Part shown: piece after piece, positions 17,287-26,261 of the stretch
Numbering within the stretch: position 1 is the first letter of the stretch
Layout: the number at the start of each line of letters is the position of its first letter
Source: Micromonospora sp. C28SCA-DRY-2
Lineage (GTDB): Bacteria; Actinomycetota; Actinomycetes; Mycobacteriales; Micromonosporaceae
Assembly: GCF_030519475.1 (NCBI RefSeq)
Contig: NZ_JAUMKD010000002.1
Coordinates: 925,501-989,500, forward strand
DNA length: 64,000 nt
Direction: 5' to 3'
Translations under genes and position numbers: made by a program
The notes under the pieces: model-generated
Database searches by the model: none
Seen by the model: only the letters and a program-made list of their open reading frames with translations
What the model was told of the DNA's origin: nothing

Positions 17287-20200
17287 CGGCTCGTCTCCTT
17301 GGTCGAGGTGCTGTTCTGGTCCGTCCCGGCCGACCGGCCGCGCTGTACGCCGCGGTGGTAGGCCGACAACAGGCCGCGTACGTCGTCCGGGGTGCGCCGG
17401 GTCCGTGCCCGGCCACCGCGCGGTTCGATGCCGCCCGGCACCAGCTGCGCCTGCGGGACCCGCTTGGGCAGCCCGGACCGGGTGGTTCCGCCGGCGGTGG
17501 GCTCGGCCGCCCGGCTGGCCCGGGACCAGCCCTCGTCGGCCGCCGTCCGCCAGGCCTCCGGGTCCGGCGCGGCGGCCGACGCCGCCGGGGTGGACGCGTC
17601 CGCGGCCGGTGGAGTGTACGACGGTGGCGGGGGCTGGGCGGGCGGCGGCGTGGCCGACGCCCCGGGGGAGCGGGTGGGCAGCGGTGGCCGCGCGGGCGTG
17701 GCCGCCGCCGGTTGCTGCGCCCCGGCCCCCGCGGTGGCGGACGGGTCCTGGTCGAAGTTGGGCCGGGCGAAGATGGTCGTCACGTCGTCGCCGTGCGAGC
17801 GGAACCAGACCGCTTCCATCTCCCGGAAGATCGGCGCCTCGGCCGGCTGCTCCGGGCGCGGAGTGATCGGCGCGGGAGGCGGCGCCAGGGGCGCGGTGGC
17901 GGCCAGGTCGGCGCCCAGCCCCCGGCCGAAGCCGGCGCTGGGGACGCCGCCGCCCGGGGCGCCGCCGGTCGCCGCGATCGGGCTCGTCGCGGGCGTGGTG
18001 GCGGCGGTGCCGGCGACCGGGCCGGCCGGCAGGAGCGGCCCGCCCTCGGCCGCCGCGCCCGGGGTACGCCGGGGCAGCCGGTCCAGCGTGGAGCGACCGC
18101 CGGCCGGCGTGCCGGCCTGGTCGGCGCCGAAGCCCGGGATGGCCGGCGGCGGCGGGGGGAGCGTCGGGTGGGTGGCCGGCAGGCCACCGGCCTGCACCGG
18201 GGCGGCCGTCTCCCGGGCCTGCTCCCGGGCCGGCCACGGCGCCGGCGCCGCCGGTTCGGTGCGCCACTGGTCGGGCAGGGTGGCCGCGGCGGTACGCCCG
18301 GCGAGCGGCTCGCCGAGCCCGGCGGTGGTCAGCGGGCTCTGCTCGACCGCGAGCGGCTGGCGCGGCCGGGTGATGGCCTGCTCGCGGTTGCGCAGGCTCG
18401 GCAGCACCACCGTGGCGGCGGGCAGCGTCACCTGGGCGACGGTGCCGCCCTCGACGTTGCGCCGCAGGTCCACCCGGATGCCGTAGCGGGCCGCGAGCCG
18501 GCTCACCACGGCCAGACCCATCAGCCGGAAGGCCGCGACGTCGACGCTCGGCGGGGCGGCCAGCCGCCGGTTGAGCGAGTCGAGCTGCTCGTCGGAGAGG
18601 CCCAGACCGCGGTCCTCGACCTGGATCAGCACGTAGTCGCGGATCCGTCGGCCGTCCGCCACCACGACGGTGTTCGGCGGCGAGAACCGGGTGGCGTTGT
18701 CGAGCAGTTCGGCGACCAGCCGGACCACGTCGTTGACCGCGTGCGCGGCGACCGAGACGTCGGTGTCGACGGTGCCGAACTCGATCCGGTTGTAGAGCTC
18801 CACCTCGGACTGCGCGGCCCGCAGCACGTCCACCAGGAGGGCGTCGTCGCGGCGCGGCACGGCGGAGTCGGCGCCGGCCAGCACCAGCAGGTTCTCGTCG
18901 TTGCGGCGCATCCGGGTGGCCAGGTGGTCCAGCTCGAAGAGCTGGGCCAGCCGCTTCGGGTCCTCCTCGCCGCGCTCGATCGCGTCCAGCTCGCCGATCA
19001 TGCGGTCGACCAGGGTCTGACTACGGCGGGCCAGGTTCAGGAACATCGCCGAGACGCTGGTGCGCAGCGCGGCCTGTTCGGCCGCGACCCGGACCGCCTC
19101 CTTGTGGACCACGTTGAAGGCGAGCGCGACCTGGCCCACCTCGTCCCGGCTGTCCAGCTTGATCGGATCCCGGACCTCGCGGACGATCTCGTCGACGCCG
19201 CCATCGGAGACGCTGCCCATGTTCTGCAGCCGCTGCACCGCGTCCGGCAGGTCGTGGTTGGCCACCGAGAGCGCGCCCTCGCGCAGCCGGCGCAGCGAGT
19301 GGTTGAGCGAGCGGGCCAGCACCACCGCGAGCGTGACCGCGATGAGCAGGGTGAGCAGCACCAGCACCGATTCGATGACGGCCTGCCGGATCACCGCCGA
19401 GCGGGCGTCCTCGGCCTGGGCGAGCAGCCGGTCCTGCAGCCGGATCTCGGCCCACCGCATCAGGTCGTTGACGGCGCCGATGGCGGTGGTGGCGTCCTGG
19501 GCGCTGACCAGGGGACGCTGCCCGACCGAGCGGGTGATGTCGGCGGTCAGCCGGTCGGCCAGCACGACCGCGTCGCCGGAGACGGTGCTGTCGACCAGGG
19601 CGCGCTGGGCCGGGTCGGCGGCCAGCGAGAAGGCGATCAGCGCCTCCTGCTGGCTGGTCTGGGTGGCCACGAACGAGGAGAACTGCTCCTCGTCGAGTTC
19701 GCCGCTGCTGAGCGCGGTGAACGCGACGGACTCCTGCTCGGCGACCGCCGCCTTGGCGCGGGCGAAGGCCGCGACCGCCCGCCGGCTGTCCGACAACTCC
19801 TCGTCGCCGGGGAGTTGGGCGAGCCCGTCGCCGTAGGCGACCAGGTCCGCGACGATCACCCCGTAGCGCAGCGCCGCCTCGGCGACCGCCATCTGCTGCC
19901 GGTCCAGCACCTCCTGCCGGGTGCTGTCCAGCGTCTCCAGGTGGCTGTCGATGGTCGCCAGCCGGTCCCGGACCGCCGCCGGCGGCGTGCCGATGCGCTC
20001 CCGCTCCGCGCGGTACTCGTCGACCCGCTGCTGGGTCTGGCGCACCCGCAGGTTGAACGCGTCGGCCTGCTGCTGCGGGCTGGCCAGGAAGGCCGACGCC
20101 GCCATCCGCTCGGCGTGCACGGCCTGGGTGAGCGCGGAGACGTCGATGGAGAGCGCGGTGAGGGCCCGGGCCCGGGTGGCGTCGAAGGCCCCCTCACCCA

Positions 20201-20366
20201 CGGAGACCAGCCGGACGGTGGCGAGCGCGATCACGGCCGCGACCGGCACCACGAGGATCAGCGCGAGCTTGGACCGGATCCGGACGTCGCGCAGGCGGGG
20301 CATTCGCCGGCGGGTGCGCGAACGCTTGTCGCCACTTTCGGGCAGGGTCGTCGGTCCGGTGCTCAC
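17283..20366 (-). CDS. conservon sensor histidine kinase-like protein with nitrate-sensor-like region (CvnA type)
   Basis: Membrane sensor of 1027 residues. Order: basic N terminus; TM1 about 34-55 (LALILVVPVAAVIALATVRL); extracytoplasmic helical region to about 320, in the position of the NIT nitrate/nitrite-sensing domain; TM2 about 325-347; HAMP-like linker; dimerisation helix FELDHLATRMRRN; ATPase domain with N box LLDNATRFSPPN, G1 DRGLGLS and G2 region; then about 330 Pro/Ala-rich residues ending in LPKRVPQAQLVPGG and VRGLLSAYHRGVQRGR, as in other CvnA proteins. GTG 20366 is chosen for the GGAGG seven bases upstream; an open frame continues 49 codons further but with no family-like sequence. 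No response regulator is next to it. Confidence 0.9.
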   Translation of the reverse strand: MSTGPTTLPESGDKRSRTRRRMPRLRDVRIRSKLALILVVPVAAVIALATVRLVSVGEGAFDATRARALTALSIDVSALTQAVHAERMAASAFLASPQQQADAFNLRVRQTQQRVDEYRAERERIGTPPAAVRDRLATIDSHLETLDSTRQEVLDRQQMAVAEAALRYGVIVADLVAYGDGLAQLPGDEELSDSRRAVAAFARAKAAVAEQESVAFTALSSGELDEEQFSSFVATQTSQQEALIAFSLAADPAQRALVDSTVSGDAVVLADRLTADITRSVGQRPLVSAQDATTAIGAVNDLMRWAEIRLQDRLLAQAEDARSAVIRQAVIESVLVLLTLLIAVTLAVVLARSLNHSLRRLREGALSVANHDLPDAVQRLQNMGSVSDGGVDEIVREVRDPIKLDSRDEVGQVALAFNVVHKEAVRVAAEQAALRTSVSAMFLNLARRSQTLVDRMIGELDAIERGEEDPKRLAQLFELDHLATRMRRNDENLLVLAGADSAVPRRDDALLVDVLRAAQSEVELYNRIEFGTVDTDVSVAAHAVNDVVRLVAELLDNATRFSPPNTVVVADGRRIRDYVLIQVEDRGLGLSDEQLDSLNRRLAAPPSVDVAAFRLMGLAVVSRLAARYGIRVDLRRNVEGGTVAQVTLPAATVVLPSLRNREQAITRPRQPLAVEQSPLTTAGLGEPLAGRTAAATLPDQWRTEPAAPAPWPAREQARETAAPVQAGGLPATHPTLPPPPPAIPGFGADQAGTPAGGRSTLDRLPRRTPGAAAEGGPLLPAGPVAGTAATTPATSPIAATGGAPGGGVPSAGFGRGLGADLAATAPLAPPPAPITPRPEQPAEAPIFREMEAVWFRSHGDDVTTIFARPNFDQDPSATAGAGAQQPAAATPARPPLPTRSPGASATPPPAQPPPPSYTPPAADASTPAASAAAPDPEAWRTAADEGWSRASRAAEPTAGGTTRSGLPKRVPQAQLVPGGIEPRGGRARTRRTPDDVRGLLSAYHRGVQRGRSAGTDQNSTSTKETSR

Positions 20367-20817
20367 GACATCGCCTCCGTCGTTTCTCCCACGCCTGACC
20401 CACCGACCCGTGCCTGGTGCAGCGGCCAGCGCCACGCGCGGCACGGGCGAGATTTCATCAGACGAGAAGTTTTTTGGGAAGCCGCAGGCGGGCAGGAAAC
20501 GGTCGCACGGCACGCAACCCGTGATCCGGTCAACTGATACCTACATTTCCCCAAGCCCGTGAACAGGGCATGTGACTTCAGAGTGGTCATACGTGCCGGT
20601 AGCGTGAGCGTTTGCAAACATCTCGTGACCCCAACATGTGGGATCCGTATCCCGAAATGCCTCCGGCCACTGCCGCTTGACCGCAGCGCGCGGCGTTGGC
20701 ATGGTTTTGCAGGCTTCGCGCACACCGTACGGCAGAAACCATACCGTCCCTCCACTGAGGACGGATTACCCGGCGGTGACCGGGCAGTAGTGCCCGGGCC
20801 GCACCTGGAGGACTGAG
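20367..20817. other. divergent intergenic region, conservon versus solute-binding lipoprotein
   Basis: 450 bases without a credible gene. It should hold promoters for the conservon (minus) and the lipoprotein (plus). It is locally AT-richer than the genome (20455-20480 and 20525-20650). I found no convincing -35/-10 pair, riboswitch or tRNA. Confidence 0.5.
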
Positions 20818-21999
20818 TTGAGCCCCATCCGCTCCGCGACCGCCGCGGCGCTCGCATCGGCCGTGCTGGCCACCACACTCACCGGCTGCCAGTTCGGCGC
20901 GGAGGAGCAGGACACAAGCCCCATCGTCATCGGTGCGGACCTCGAACTCTCCGGGGCGGCCGCGCCGGTCGGCAAGGCGTACCAGCGGGCCCTGGAACTC
21001 AAGGTCGACCAGCTGAACTCGTCCGGTGCGCTGAACGGCCGGAAGATCGAGCTGAAGGTGAAGGACAACCGGTCCGACGCGAGCGAGTCGCTGCGCAACA
21101 TCGGCGAATTCAGCGACGATTCCCGGGTCAGCGCGATCATCATGGGCGGCTGCAACGAGTGCGCCGTCGGCGCCGCCCGGACCATCGACGAGAAGCGCGT
21201 CCCCACCATCGCCCTCGCCGCTGCCGGTGCGGTGGCCGACCCGGTGGCCCAGCGCCGGTACGTGTTCAAGCTGGCCCCGAACGCGGCCGACAGCGCCGCC
21301 GCCCTCACCGCCGAAATGCGCCGCGCCGGCGTCCGCAAGGTCGGCGTGCTGCACAGCGACGACGACTACGGCCGCGAGGGGCTGGCCGCGCTGAACCGCG
21401 AGTTCGCCAAGGCGAACATCAAGTCGCAGCGCGAGGTGGCGGTGCGGAACACCGCCACCGAGGTCGGCCAGCAGATCGGCGTCCTCACCGCGCGCGAGCC
21501 GGACGCGCTGGTCGTGTGGACCCCGCCGGAGCAGGCGATGCTCGCCGCGACCGCGGCCCAGCAGGCCGGTTTCGAGGGCTCGCTCTTCTTCGACGCCTCG
21601 GCCGCCGGCGACCTCTTCCTCGGCACCGCGGCGCGGGCCACCGAACGGGCCACGCTGATCTTCACCCAGACCATGGTGATCGATGACGTGATCGCCACCA
21701 CTCCGGCGAAGGCGGCCCGCCGGCAGTGGTTCCAGGACTACACCGCCCGCTTCGGCGGCTACCACGGCTCGTCGTCGTTCGCCGCGGACGCGGTGCAGCT
21801 CATCGCCGACGCCGAACTGCGCGCCGGCGGGCCGGCCGGGCAGGTCAACCGGGACGGCATCCGGGACGTACTGGAGACGTCGCAGATGGACGGCCTGTCC
21901 GGGCCGATCCGGATGACCCCGGACAACCACTCCGGGCTGATGCCGCAGGCGCTCACCACGCTGGTGGCGCGGAACGGGCGTTGGCGGTTGGCTGGCTGA
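20818..21999 (+). CDS. ABC-type solute-binding lipoprotein, branched-chain amino acid type
   Basis: Extracytoplasmic type-I periplasmic binding protein (Leu/Ile/Val-binding group). The N terminus is a lipoprotein signal with lipobox LTGC, then mature sequence starting QFGAEEQDTSPIVIGADLEL. The core reads IIMGGCNECAVGAARTIDEK and GVLHSDDDYGREGLAALN, typical of the two-lobed fold. 393 residues. The start is an unusual TTG with GGAGG six bases upstream. No permease or ATPase of the Liv family is nearby, so it is an orphan; it may serve distant transporters or act as a sensor component. Ligand unknown. Confidence 0.85.
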   Translation: MSPIRSATAAALASAVLATTLTGCQFGAEEQDTSPIVIGADLELSGAAAPVGKAYQRALELKVDQLNSSGALNGRKIELKVKDNRSDASESLRNIGEFSDDSRVSAIIMGGCNECAVGAARTIDEKRVPTIALAAAGAVADPVAQRRYVFKLAPNAADSAAALTAEMRRAGVRKVGVLHSDDDYGREGLAALNREFAKANIKSQREVAVRNTATEVGQQIGVLTAREPDALVVWTPPEQAMLAATAAQQAGFEGSLFFDASAAGDLFLGTAARATERATLIFTQTMVIDDVIATTPAKAARRQWFQDYTARFGGYHGSSSFAADAVQLIADAELRAGGPAGQVNRDGIRDVLETSQMDGLSGPIRMTPDNHSGLMPQALTTLVARNGRWRLAG

Positions 22000-22050
22000 T
22001 CTTCGGGCCTCTGGTGGTTCTGCCGCTGGCTGGTTTCGTCGTGGGCGCGG

Positions 22051-22127
22051 TGGGGTGTGGCCTACCGTGCTCGGCTCCGGCCGGTCAGGCTTGATCCCTG
22101 CGCCGGGCACGGTAGGCCACACACCCC
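22051..22127. repeat. long inverted repeat between converging genes
   Basis: Arms of 19 and 21 bases (ggggtgtggcctaccgtgc and its complement with a 2-base insertion) flank a 36-base loop. It lies between the converging lipoprotein and permease genes. It could be a bidirectional terminator, but the large loop is unusual and a mobile palindromic element is possible. Confidence 0.65.
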
Positions 22128-22196
22128 GTGGGTGCCGGGCGTCGTGGACGGCTGCGGGCCGGTCTCCCATTCGGGGGGCCGGCCCGCCACACGTTG

Positions 22197-22216
22197 CGGT
22201 GGGGGATCTCCCACCG
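22197..22216. terminator. small hairpin after the permease gene
   Basis: Perfect 7-bp stem cggtggg / cccaccg with a 6-base loop, 27 bases beyond the permease stop on the minus strand; a plausible terminator for the SBP-permease unit. Confidence 0.45.
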
Positions 22217-22242
22217 TCCCGTGTCGACGTATCCGTTGTCGG

Positions 22243-23127
22243 TCAGCGGCTGCTGGTGGTTTCGCGGAGCCAGGGGAGGGCCAGGCGCTCGACCAGGGAG
22301 AGGGCGCTGTAGAGCAGGATGCTCATCGCCGCGATCAGCACGATTGCGGCCCAGGCGGTCGCGGTGTCGCCGATGCCGTTGTACTGGAGGATCTGGTAGC
22401 CCAGGCCCGGCAGGTCCGAGTAGAACTCGCCGATCACCGCGCCGATCGCGGCCAGCGGCATCGCCACCTTCAGCCCGACGAAGATCTGCGGCAGCGCGGC
22501 CGGGAAGCGCACCTTGCGGAACGCCTGCCACCAGGAGGCGTTCAGCGACCGGGCCAGCTCGGCCAGGTCCGCCGGGGTGGTGGTGAGACCGGTCGCCGTG
22601 GAGAGCACGATCGGGAAGAAGCAGAGCAGGAAGACCATGGTCAGGATGGGCTTCTCACCCCAGCCGACCGAGACCACCAGCAGCGGGCCGAGAGCGATCT
22701 TCGGCACCGCGTTGACCGCCACCAGCAGCGGCGCGAACATCCGCTCGACCCGGCGGGAGGCGGCCAGCGCCATCCCGATCAGCACCCCGGCGACCGCCGA
22801 GAGCAGGAAGCCGACCAGCGTCATCAGGGTGGTCCAGCCCAACGCCGGCAGCAGCACGTCGACCGTCGAGGTCAGCGAGCTCCACACCGCCTGCGGTGGC
22901 GGCAGGGACGCCGGATGCACCAGTTCCAGCACCGAGGTGACCAGCCACCAGGCGGTCAGCGCGATCACCAGGCCGAGCAGCGGCAGGCCCACCGCTCCCG
23001 GGCGTACGTCCGACCGGCGGGCGGCCGGGACCGCCGGCGCCGTGGTGGACGCCCCCGGGGGTGCGCCGGGGTCCGTCGCCCGCCCCGCCCCGGTGGGGCC
23101 GGATCGGGTACCGGTCGTCTCCGTCAC
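22243..23127 (-). CDS. ABC transporter permease, nitrate/sulfonate/NMT1-type (BPD_transp_1)
   Basis: Inner-membrane channel of an importer, 294 residues with about six hydrophobic segments. The EAA loop that contacts the ATPase is visible as ASWWQAFRKVRFPAALPQIF, followed by GAVIGEF. The class includes SsuC, TauC and ThiX. GTG 23127 is preferred for AGGAGG five bases upstream; the frame stays open 11 codons further. Forms a unit with the binding-protein gene upstream (97-base gap containing a hairpin). The matching ATPase is on the opposite strand beyond the binding-protein gene. Confidence 0.9.
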   Translation of the reverse strand: MTETTGTRSGPTGAGRATDPGAPPGASTTAPAVPAARRSDVRPGAVGLPLLGLVIALTAWWLVTSVLELVHPASLPPPQAVWSSLTSTVDVLLPALGWTTLMTLVGFLLSAVAGVLIGMALAASRRVERMFAPLLVAVNAVPKIALGPLLVVSVGWGEKPILTMVFLLCFFPIVLSTATGLTTTPADLAELARSLNASWWQAFRKVRFPAALPQIFVGLKVAMPLAAIGAVIGEFYSDLPGLGYQILQYNGIGDTATAWAAIVLIAAMSILLYSALSLVERLALPWLRETTSSR

Positions 23128-23164
23128 GGGTCCTCCTCTCCTGCCGGCCGCGGCCGGCACGCGA

Positions 23165-23206
23165 CGGGGGTGCGCCCCCGGGGCATCCCGGTGGGCCGCA
23201 CCCCCG
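23165..23206 (-). terminator. intercistronic hairpin between binding protein and permease genes
   Basis: Arms cgggggtgcg / cgcacccccg (10 bp) around 22 bases. Hairpins here in importer operons often lower permease expression relative to the abundant binding protein or stabilise the upstream message. Confidence 0.5.
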
Positions 23207-23224
23207 CGGCACGCTCGACGTCGA

Positions 23225-24256
23225 TCAGGCCTTCGGCGCGAGGTTGAAGTCGATGATCTGGTCGGGGGTGATGTTCTGCTTGAGCGACCCGGCGCCCTGC
23301 AGGATCGCGATGCTCTTGGCGACCCGGCCGCTGTCCAGGGTGCCGATCGCGGTGCCCGAGTTGCTGGACCGGACGTAGCCGGCCATCAGCTGAAGCTCGG
23401 CGGCGGCCGCGTCGATGTTGGTCGCGTCCACGTTCTTCTTCAGCAGCTCGGCCGCCTCCTTCGGGTTGGTCAGGCTGTACTCCAGGCCCTTGAGCAGGGC
23501 GGCGGTGAACCGCTTGACCATCTCCGGCTTCTCCTTGGCGATCTTCGCCGAGGTGATCAGCACGTTGCCGTACAGGTCCTGCATCACGTTGCTGTAGGGC
23601 AGCAGGACGGCCTTCTTCTTGGTGACCGCCTCGATGGTCGGCTGCCCGACGACGAACTGCCCGATGCCGTCCACCTGGCCGCTGGCCAGCATGCCCATCA
23701 GGCCCTGGGCATCACCGTTGACCCAGGTCACCTTGTTGGCGTCCACGCCGGCCATCCGGGCGTACGTCGGGAACAGGTTGCGGACCACGGAGCCGGGGGT
23801 GTCGGCGAGCTTCTTGCCCTCCAGGTCCTTCGGCGACGCGACGTTCTTACCCTCGACGGTGGCGATCGCGGCCATGGTGCGCTGCTGGATCGCGGCCACC
23901 GCGACGAAGTCCTTCGCCTGGCCGTTGCCGAGCTGGAGCAGGCCACCGGTCAGGTCGATCGGGCCGAACTGAGCCTGGCCCCCGACGATCGTCTGGATGA
24001 CGGCGCCGGTGCCCTGGCCGGGCTTGATCTCGACGTCGAAGCCCGCGTCCTTGAAGAAGCCCTTCTCCTTCGCGACCCAGGCGTAGGAGTCGCGGCCGAA
24101 GTTGCCGAACGAGGTGAGGTAGGTCACCTTCTCCAGCGCCGCGCCCTCGGGGCCCTTGGCGTCGTCGCCGTTGTCCGAACCACCGCCGCATGCCGAAACC
24201 AGAGCCAGCGCGGTGGCCAGGGCGGCCGTGGCGACCGTACGGGTCAGCCTTCTCAT
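23225..24256 (-). CDS. NMT1/SsuA-like ABC substrate-binding lipoprotein
   Basis: Extracytoplasmic ligand-binding protein, 343 residues, with a lipoprotein signal ending in the lipobox VSAC followed by a Gly/Ser linker. Mature protein: VTYLTSFGNFGRDSYAWVAK, then KGFFKDAGFDVEIKPGQGTG and later LADTPGSV and NVMQDLYGNVLITS, the pattern of the NMT1/THI5-like and sulfonate-binding group. ATG 24256 is chosen because the signal peptide begins there. Ligand not predictable: aromatic sulfonates, pyrimidines and other small aromatics are all bound by relatives. A purine/thiamine-precursor role is possible because the thi operon is 5 kb away, but there is no TPP switch here. Confidence 0.88.
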   Translation of the reverse strand: MRRLTRTVATAALATALALVSACGGGSDNGDDAKGPEGAALEKVTYLTSFGNFGRDSYAWVAKEKGFFKDAGFDVEIKPGQGTGAVIQTIVGGQAQFGPIDLTGGLLQLGNGQAKDFVAVAAIQQRTMAAIATVEGKNVASPKDLEGKKLADTPGSVVRNLFPTYARMAGVDANKVTWVNGDAQGLMGMLASGQVDGIGQFVVGQPTIEAVTKKKAVLLPYSNVMQDLYGNVLITSAKIAKEKPEMVKRFTAALLKGLEYSLTNPKEAAELLKKNVDATNIDAAAAELQLMAGYVRSSNSGTAIGTLDSGRVAKSIAILQGAGSLKQNITPDQIIDFNLAPKA

Positions 24257-24522
24257 CAGTGCACCATGTCCTTTCCGACCGGGGCCGGCGGGCCACCGGA
24301 GGGGTTGTCTGACGGCGTCGGCGGAGGGGGTGAAGCCGACACCACCGTCGTGAGGGGACTCTTCGCGGGCACAGCGTACGAGAACCAGACCTTTGTGATG
24401 CCAGGCGTACCGGGTTGCGGAACGGAAACAAAGTGACGTCCACCCCGGACGGTGCGTCATGGACACGAGCCGGATACCCTGTGCCGCGTTACTGATCGCC
24501 CACTCAGGGAGGGCCGCCGGGG

Positions 24523-25308
24523 ATGATCCGACTGTCCGGGGTGTCCCGCACCTTCGACGGCCGCAGCGGCCGGGTCGAGGCGCTGCGCGGCATCGACCTC
24601 CACGTCGCGGAGGGCGAGTTCGTGGCCGTGCTCGGCCGCTCCGGCTGCGGCAAGTCCACCCTGCTCCGGTTGATCGCCGGCCTGCTCCCGGTGACCAGCG
24701 GCGAGATCACCGTGGCCGGTACGCCGATCACCCGCCCGCGCCGGGACATCGCGATGCTCTTCCAGCGGCCCGCCCTGCTGCCCTGGCGCACGGTGCTGGA
24801 CAACGTCCTGCTGCCGGTGGAGATCTTCGGTTGGAAGCGGGCCAAGCACCGGGAGCGGGCCCGGCAACTGCTCGACCTGGCCGGCCTCGGCGGCTTCGAG
24901 AAGCGCCTGCCGCACGAGCTCTCCGGCGGCATGCAGCAGCGGGTCTCGCTGTGCCGGTCGCTGATCGGCGAGCCGCGGGTGATGCTGATGGACGAGCCGT
25001 TCTCCGCGCTCGACGCGCTCACCCGGGAGGAACTCGCCGGCGAGCTCCAGCGGATCCACATGGAGAGTTCGCCCAGCGTCGTCTTCGTCACCCACTCGAT
25101 CGACGAGGCGGTCCTGCTGGCCGACCGGGTGGTGGTGCTCAGCCCCCGCCCCGGCCGGATCCGCCGGATCCTGGACGTGAACATCCCGCGGCCGCGCACC
25201 CTGGGCCGCAACGCGCACCTGGCCGACGTCGCCCAGGTCAGTGCAGACCTGCACGAGCTGCTCATGGAGCGGGACGCGCCGGCGCCCGCCGGCGCGGAGG
25301 GGCGATAA
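24523..25308 (+). CDS. ABC transporter ATP-binding protein (SsuB/TauB/ThiZ type)
   Basis: ATPase of the importer whose permease and binding protein lie on the other strand. 261 residues: Walker A GRSGCGKST, Q-loop FQRPALLPWRTV, signature LSGGMQQRVSLCRSL, Walker B VMLMDEPFSALD and switch VTHSIDEA. The Q-loop ending PALLPW is typical of the nitrate/sulfonate/taurine class, agreeing with the permease type. ATG has GGAGG 10 bases upstream. Divergent from the binding-protein gene across 266 bases and probably cotranscribed with the two genes downstream. Confidence 0.93.
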   Translation: MIRLSGVSRTFDGRSGRVEALRGIDLHVAEGEFVAVLGRSGCGKSTLLRLIAGLLPVTSGEITVAGTPITRPRRDIAMLFQRPALLPWRTVLDNVLLPVEIFGWKRAKHRERARQLLDLAGLGGFEKRLPHELSGGMQQRVSLCRSLIGEPRVMLMDEPFSALDALTREELAGELQRIHMESSPSVVFVTHSIDEAVLLADRVVVLSPRPGRIRRILDVNIPRPRTLGRNAHLADVAQVSADLHELLMERDAPAPAGAEGR

Positions 25309-25310
25309 CC

Positions 25311-26261
25311 GTGCGGGTCTGCGTCTTCACCGAGCCGCACCGCGGCGCCAGCTACGACGACCAGCTCCGGTTCGCCCGGCTGGCCGAGGCGGGCGGCTTC
25401 GAGGGCTTCTTCCGGGCCGACCACTACCAGTCGATGGGCGACGACCCGGGCCTGCCCGGCCCCACGGACGCCTGGCTGACCCTGGCCGCGCTGGCCCGGG
25501 AGACCACCCGGATCCGGCTCGGCACCCTGGTCACCTCGGCCACCTTCCGGCTGCCCGGCCCGCTGGCCGTGATGGTGGCCCAGGTCGACCAGATGAGTGG
25601 CGGCCGGGTCGAGCTGGGCATCGGCGCCGGCTGGTACGAGCGGGAACACACCTCGTACGGCATCCCGTTCCCCGGCGTGACCGAGCGGTTCGACCGGCTG
25701 GCCGAACAGCTAGAGGTGATCACCGGGCTGTGGCGGACCCCGCCCGGCGAGACGTACAGCTTCACCGGCGCCCACTACCGGCTGGTGGACGCGCCAGCGC
25801 TGCCGAAGCCGGTGCAGCGCCCCGGGCCGCCGGTGATCATCGGCGGGCGCGGTCCGAAGCGCACCCCGGAACTGGCCGCCCGGTACGCGGACGAGTTCAA
25901 CATGCCGTTCAAGTCGGTGGCCGAGACCGCCGACGCGTACGAGCGGGTGCGGGAGGCCAGCGACCGGACCGGACGGGCCACGTCCGGGCGGGCGCCGCTG
26001 GTGCTCTCCGCCGGGATCGTGGTGGCGATCGGCCGCACCGACGCCGAGGCCCAGCGGCGGGCCGCCCCGCTGCACGTCAAGAGCGCCCTCCCGCCGGAGG
26101 ACCCGGTGGTGGGCTCGCCGGCGCAACTGGTCGACCGGATCGGCGAGTTCGCCGCCGCCGGCGCGACCCGGGTGCACCTGCGCCTGATCGACTTCGCCGA
26201 CCTGGACCACCTCGAGCTCATCGCCGCCGAGGTGCTCCCCCACCTGGACGGAGACCGATGA
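25311..26261 (+). CDS. LLM-class flavin/F420-dependent oxidoreductase
   Basis: Luciferase-like TIM-barrel enzyme, 316 residues, using reduced FMN or coenzyme F420. Pattern: RFARLAEAGGFEGFFRADHY, TRIRLGTLVTSATFRLPGPL, then GGRVELGIGAGWYEREHTSY and PVIIGGRGPKRTPELAARYA. The GRVELGIGAGW motif is a hallmark of this class; overall form is closer to F420-type members than to SsuD, but cofactor cannot be settled from sequence. GTG 25311 has GGAGGGG eight bases upstream and follows the ATPase stop by two bases. The transporter context suggests it oxidises or reduces the imported substrate. Confidence 0.9.
   Translation: MRVCVFTEPHRGASYDDQLRFARLAEAGGFEGFFRADHYQSMGDDPGLPGPTDAWLTLAALARETTRIRLGTLVTSATFRLPGPLAVMVAQVDQMSGGRVELGIGAGWYEREHTSYGIPFPGVTERFDRLAEQLEVITGLWRTPPGETYSFTGAHYRLVDAPALPKPVQRPGPPVIIGGRGPKRTPELAARYADEFNMPFKSVAETADAYERVREASDRTGRATSGRAPLVLSAGIVVAIGRTDAEAQRRAAPLHVKSALPPEDPVVGSPAQLVDRIGEFAAAGATRVHLRLIDFADLDHLELIAAEVLPHLDGDR

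Noticed and set aside
17355..20537. 1060-codon plus-strand frame over the conservon sensor gene
   Set aside because: Arg/Gly/His-rich sequence with no domain pattern; mirror of the cvnA frame.
24257..24522. Possible second TPP riboswitch before the NMT1-type binding protein
   Set aside because: No CTGAGA or CCTGAT-GG core on either strand, so a direct thiamine link for this transporter is not supported.
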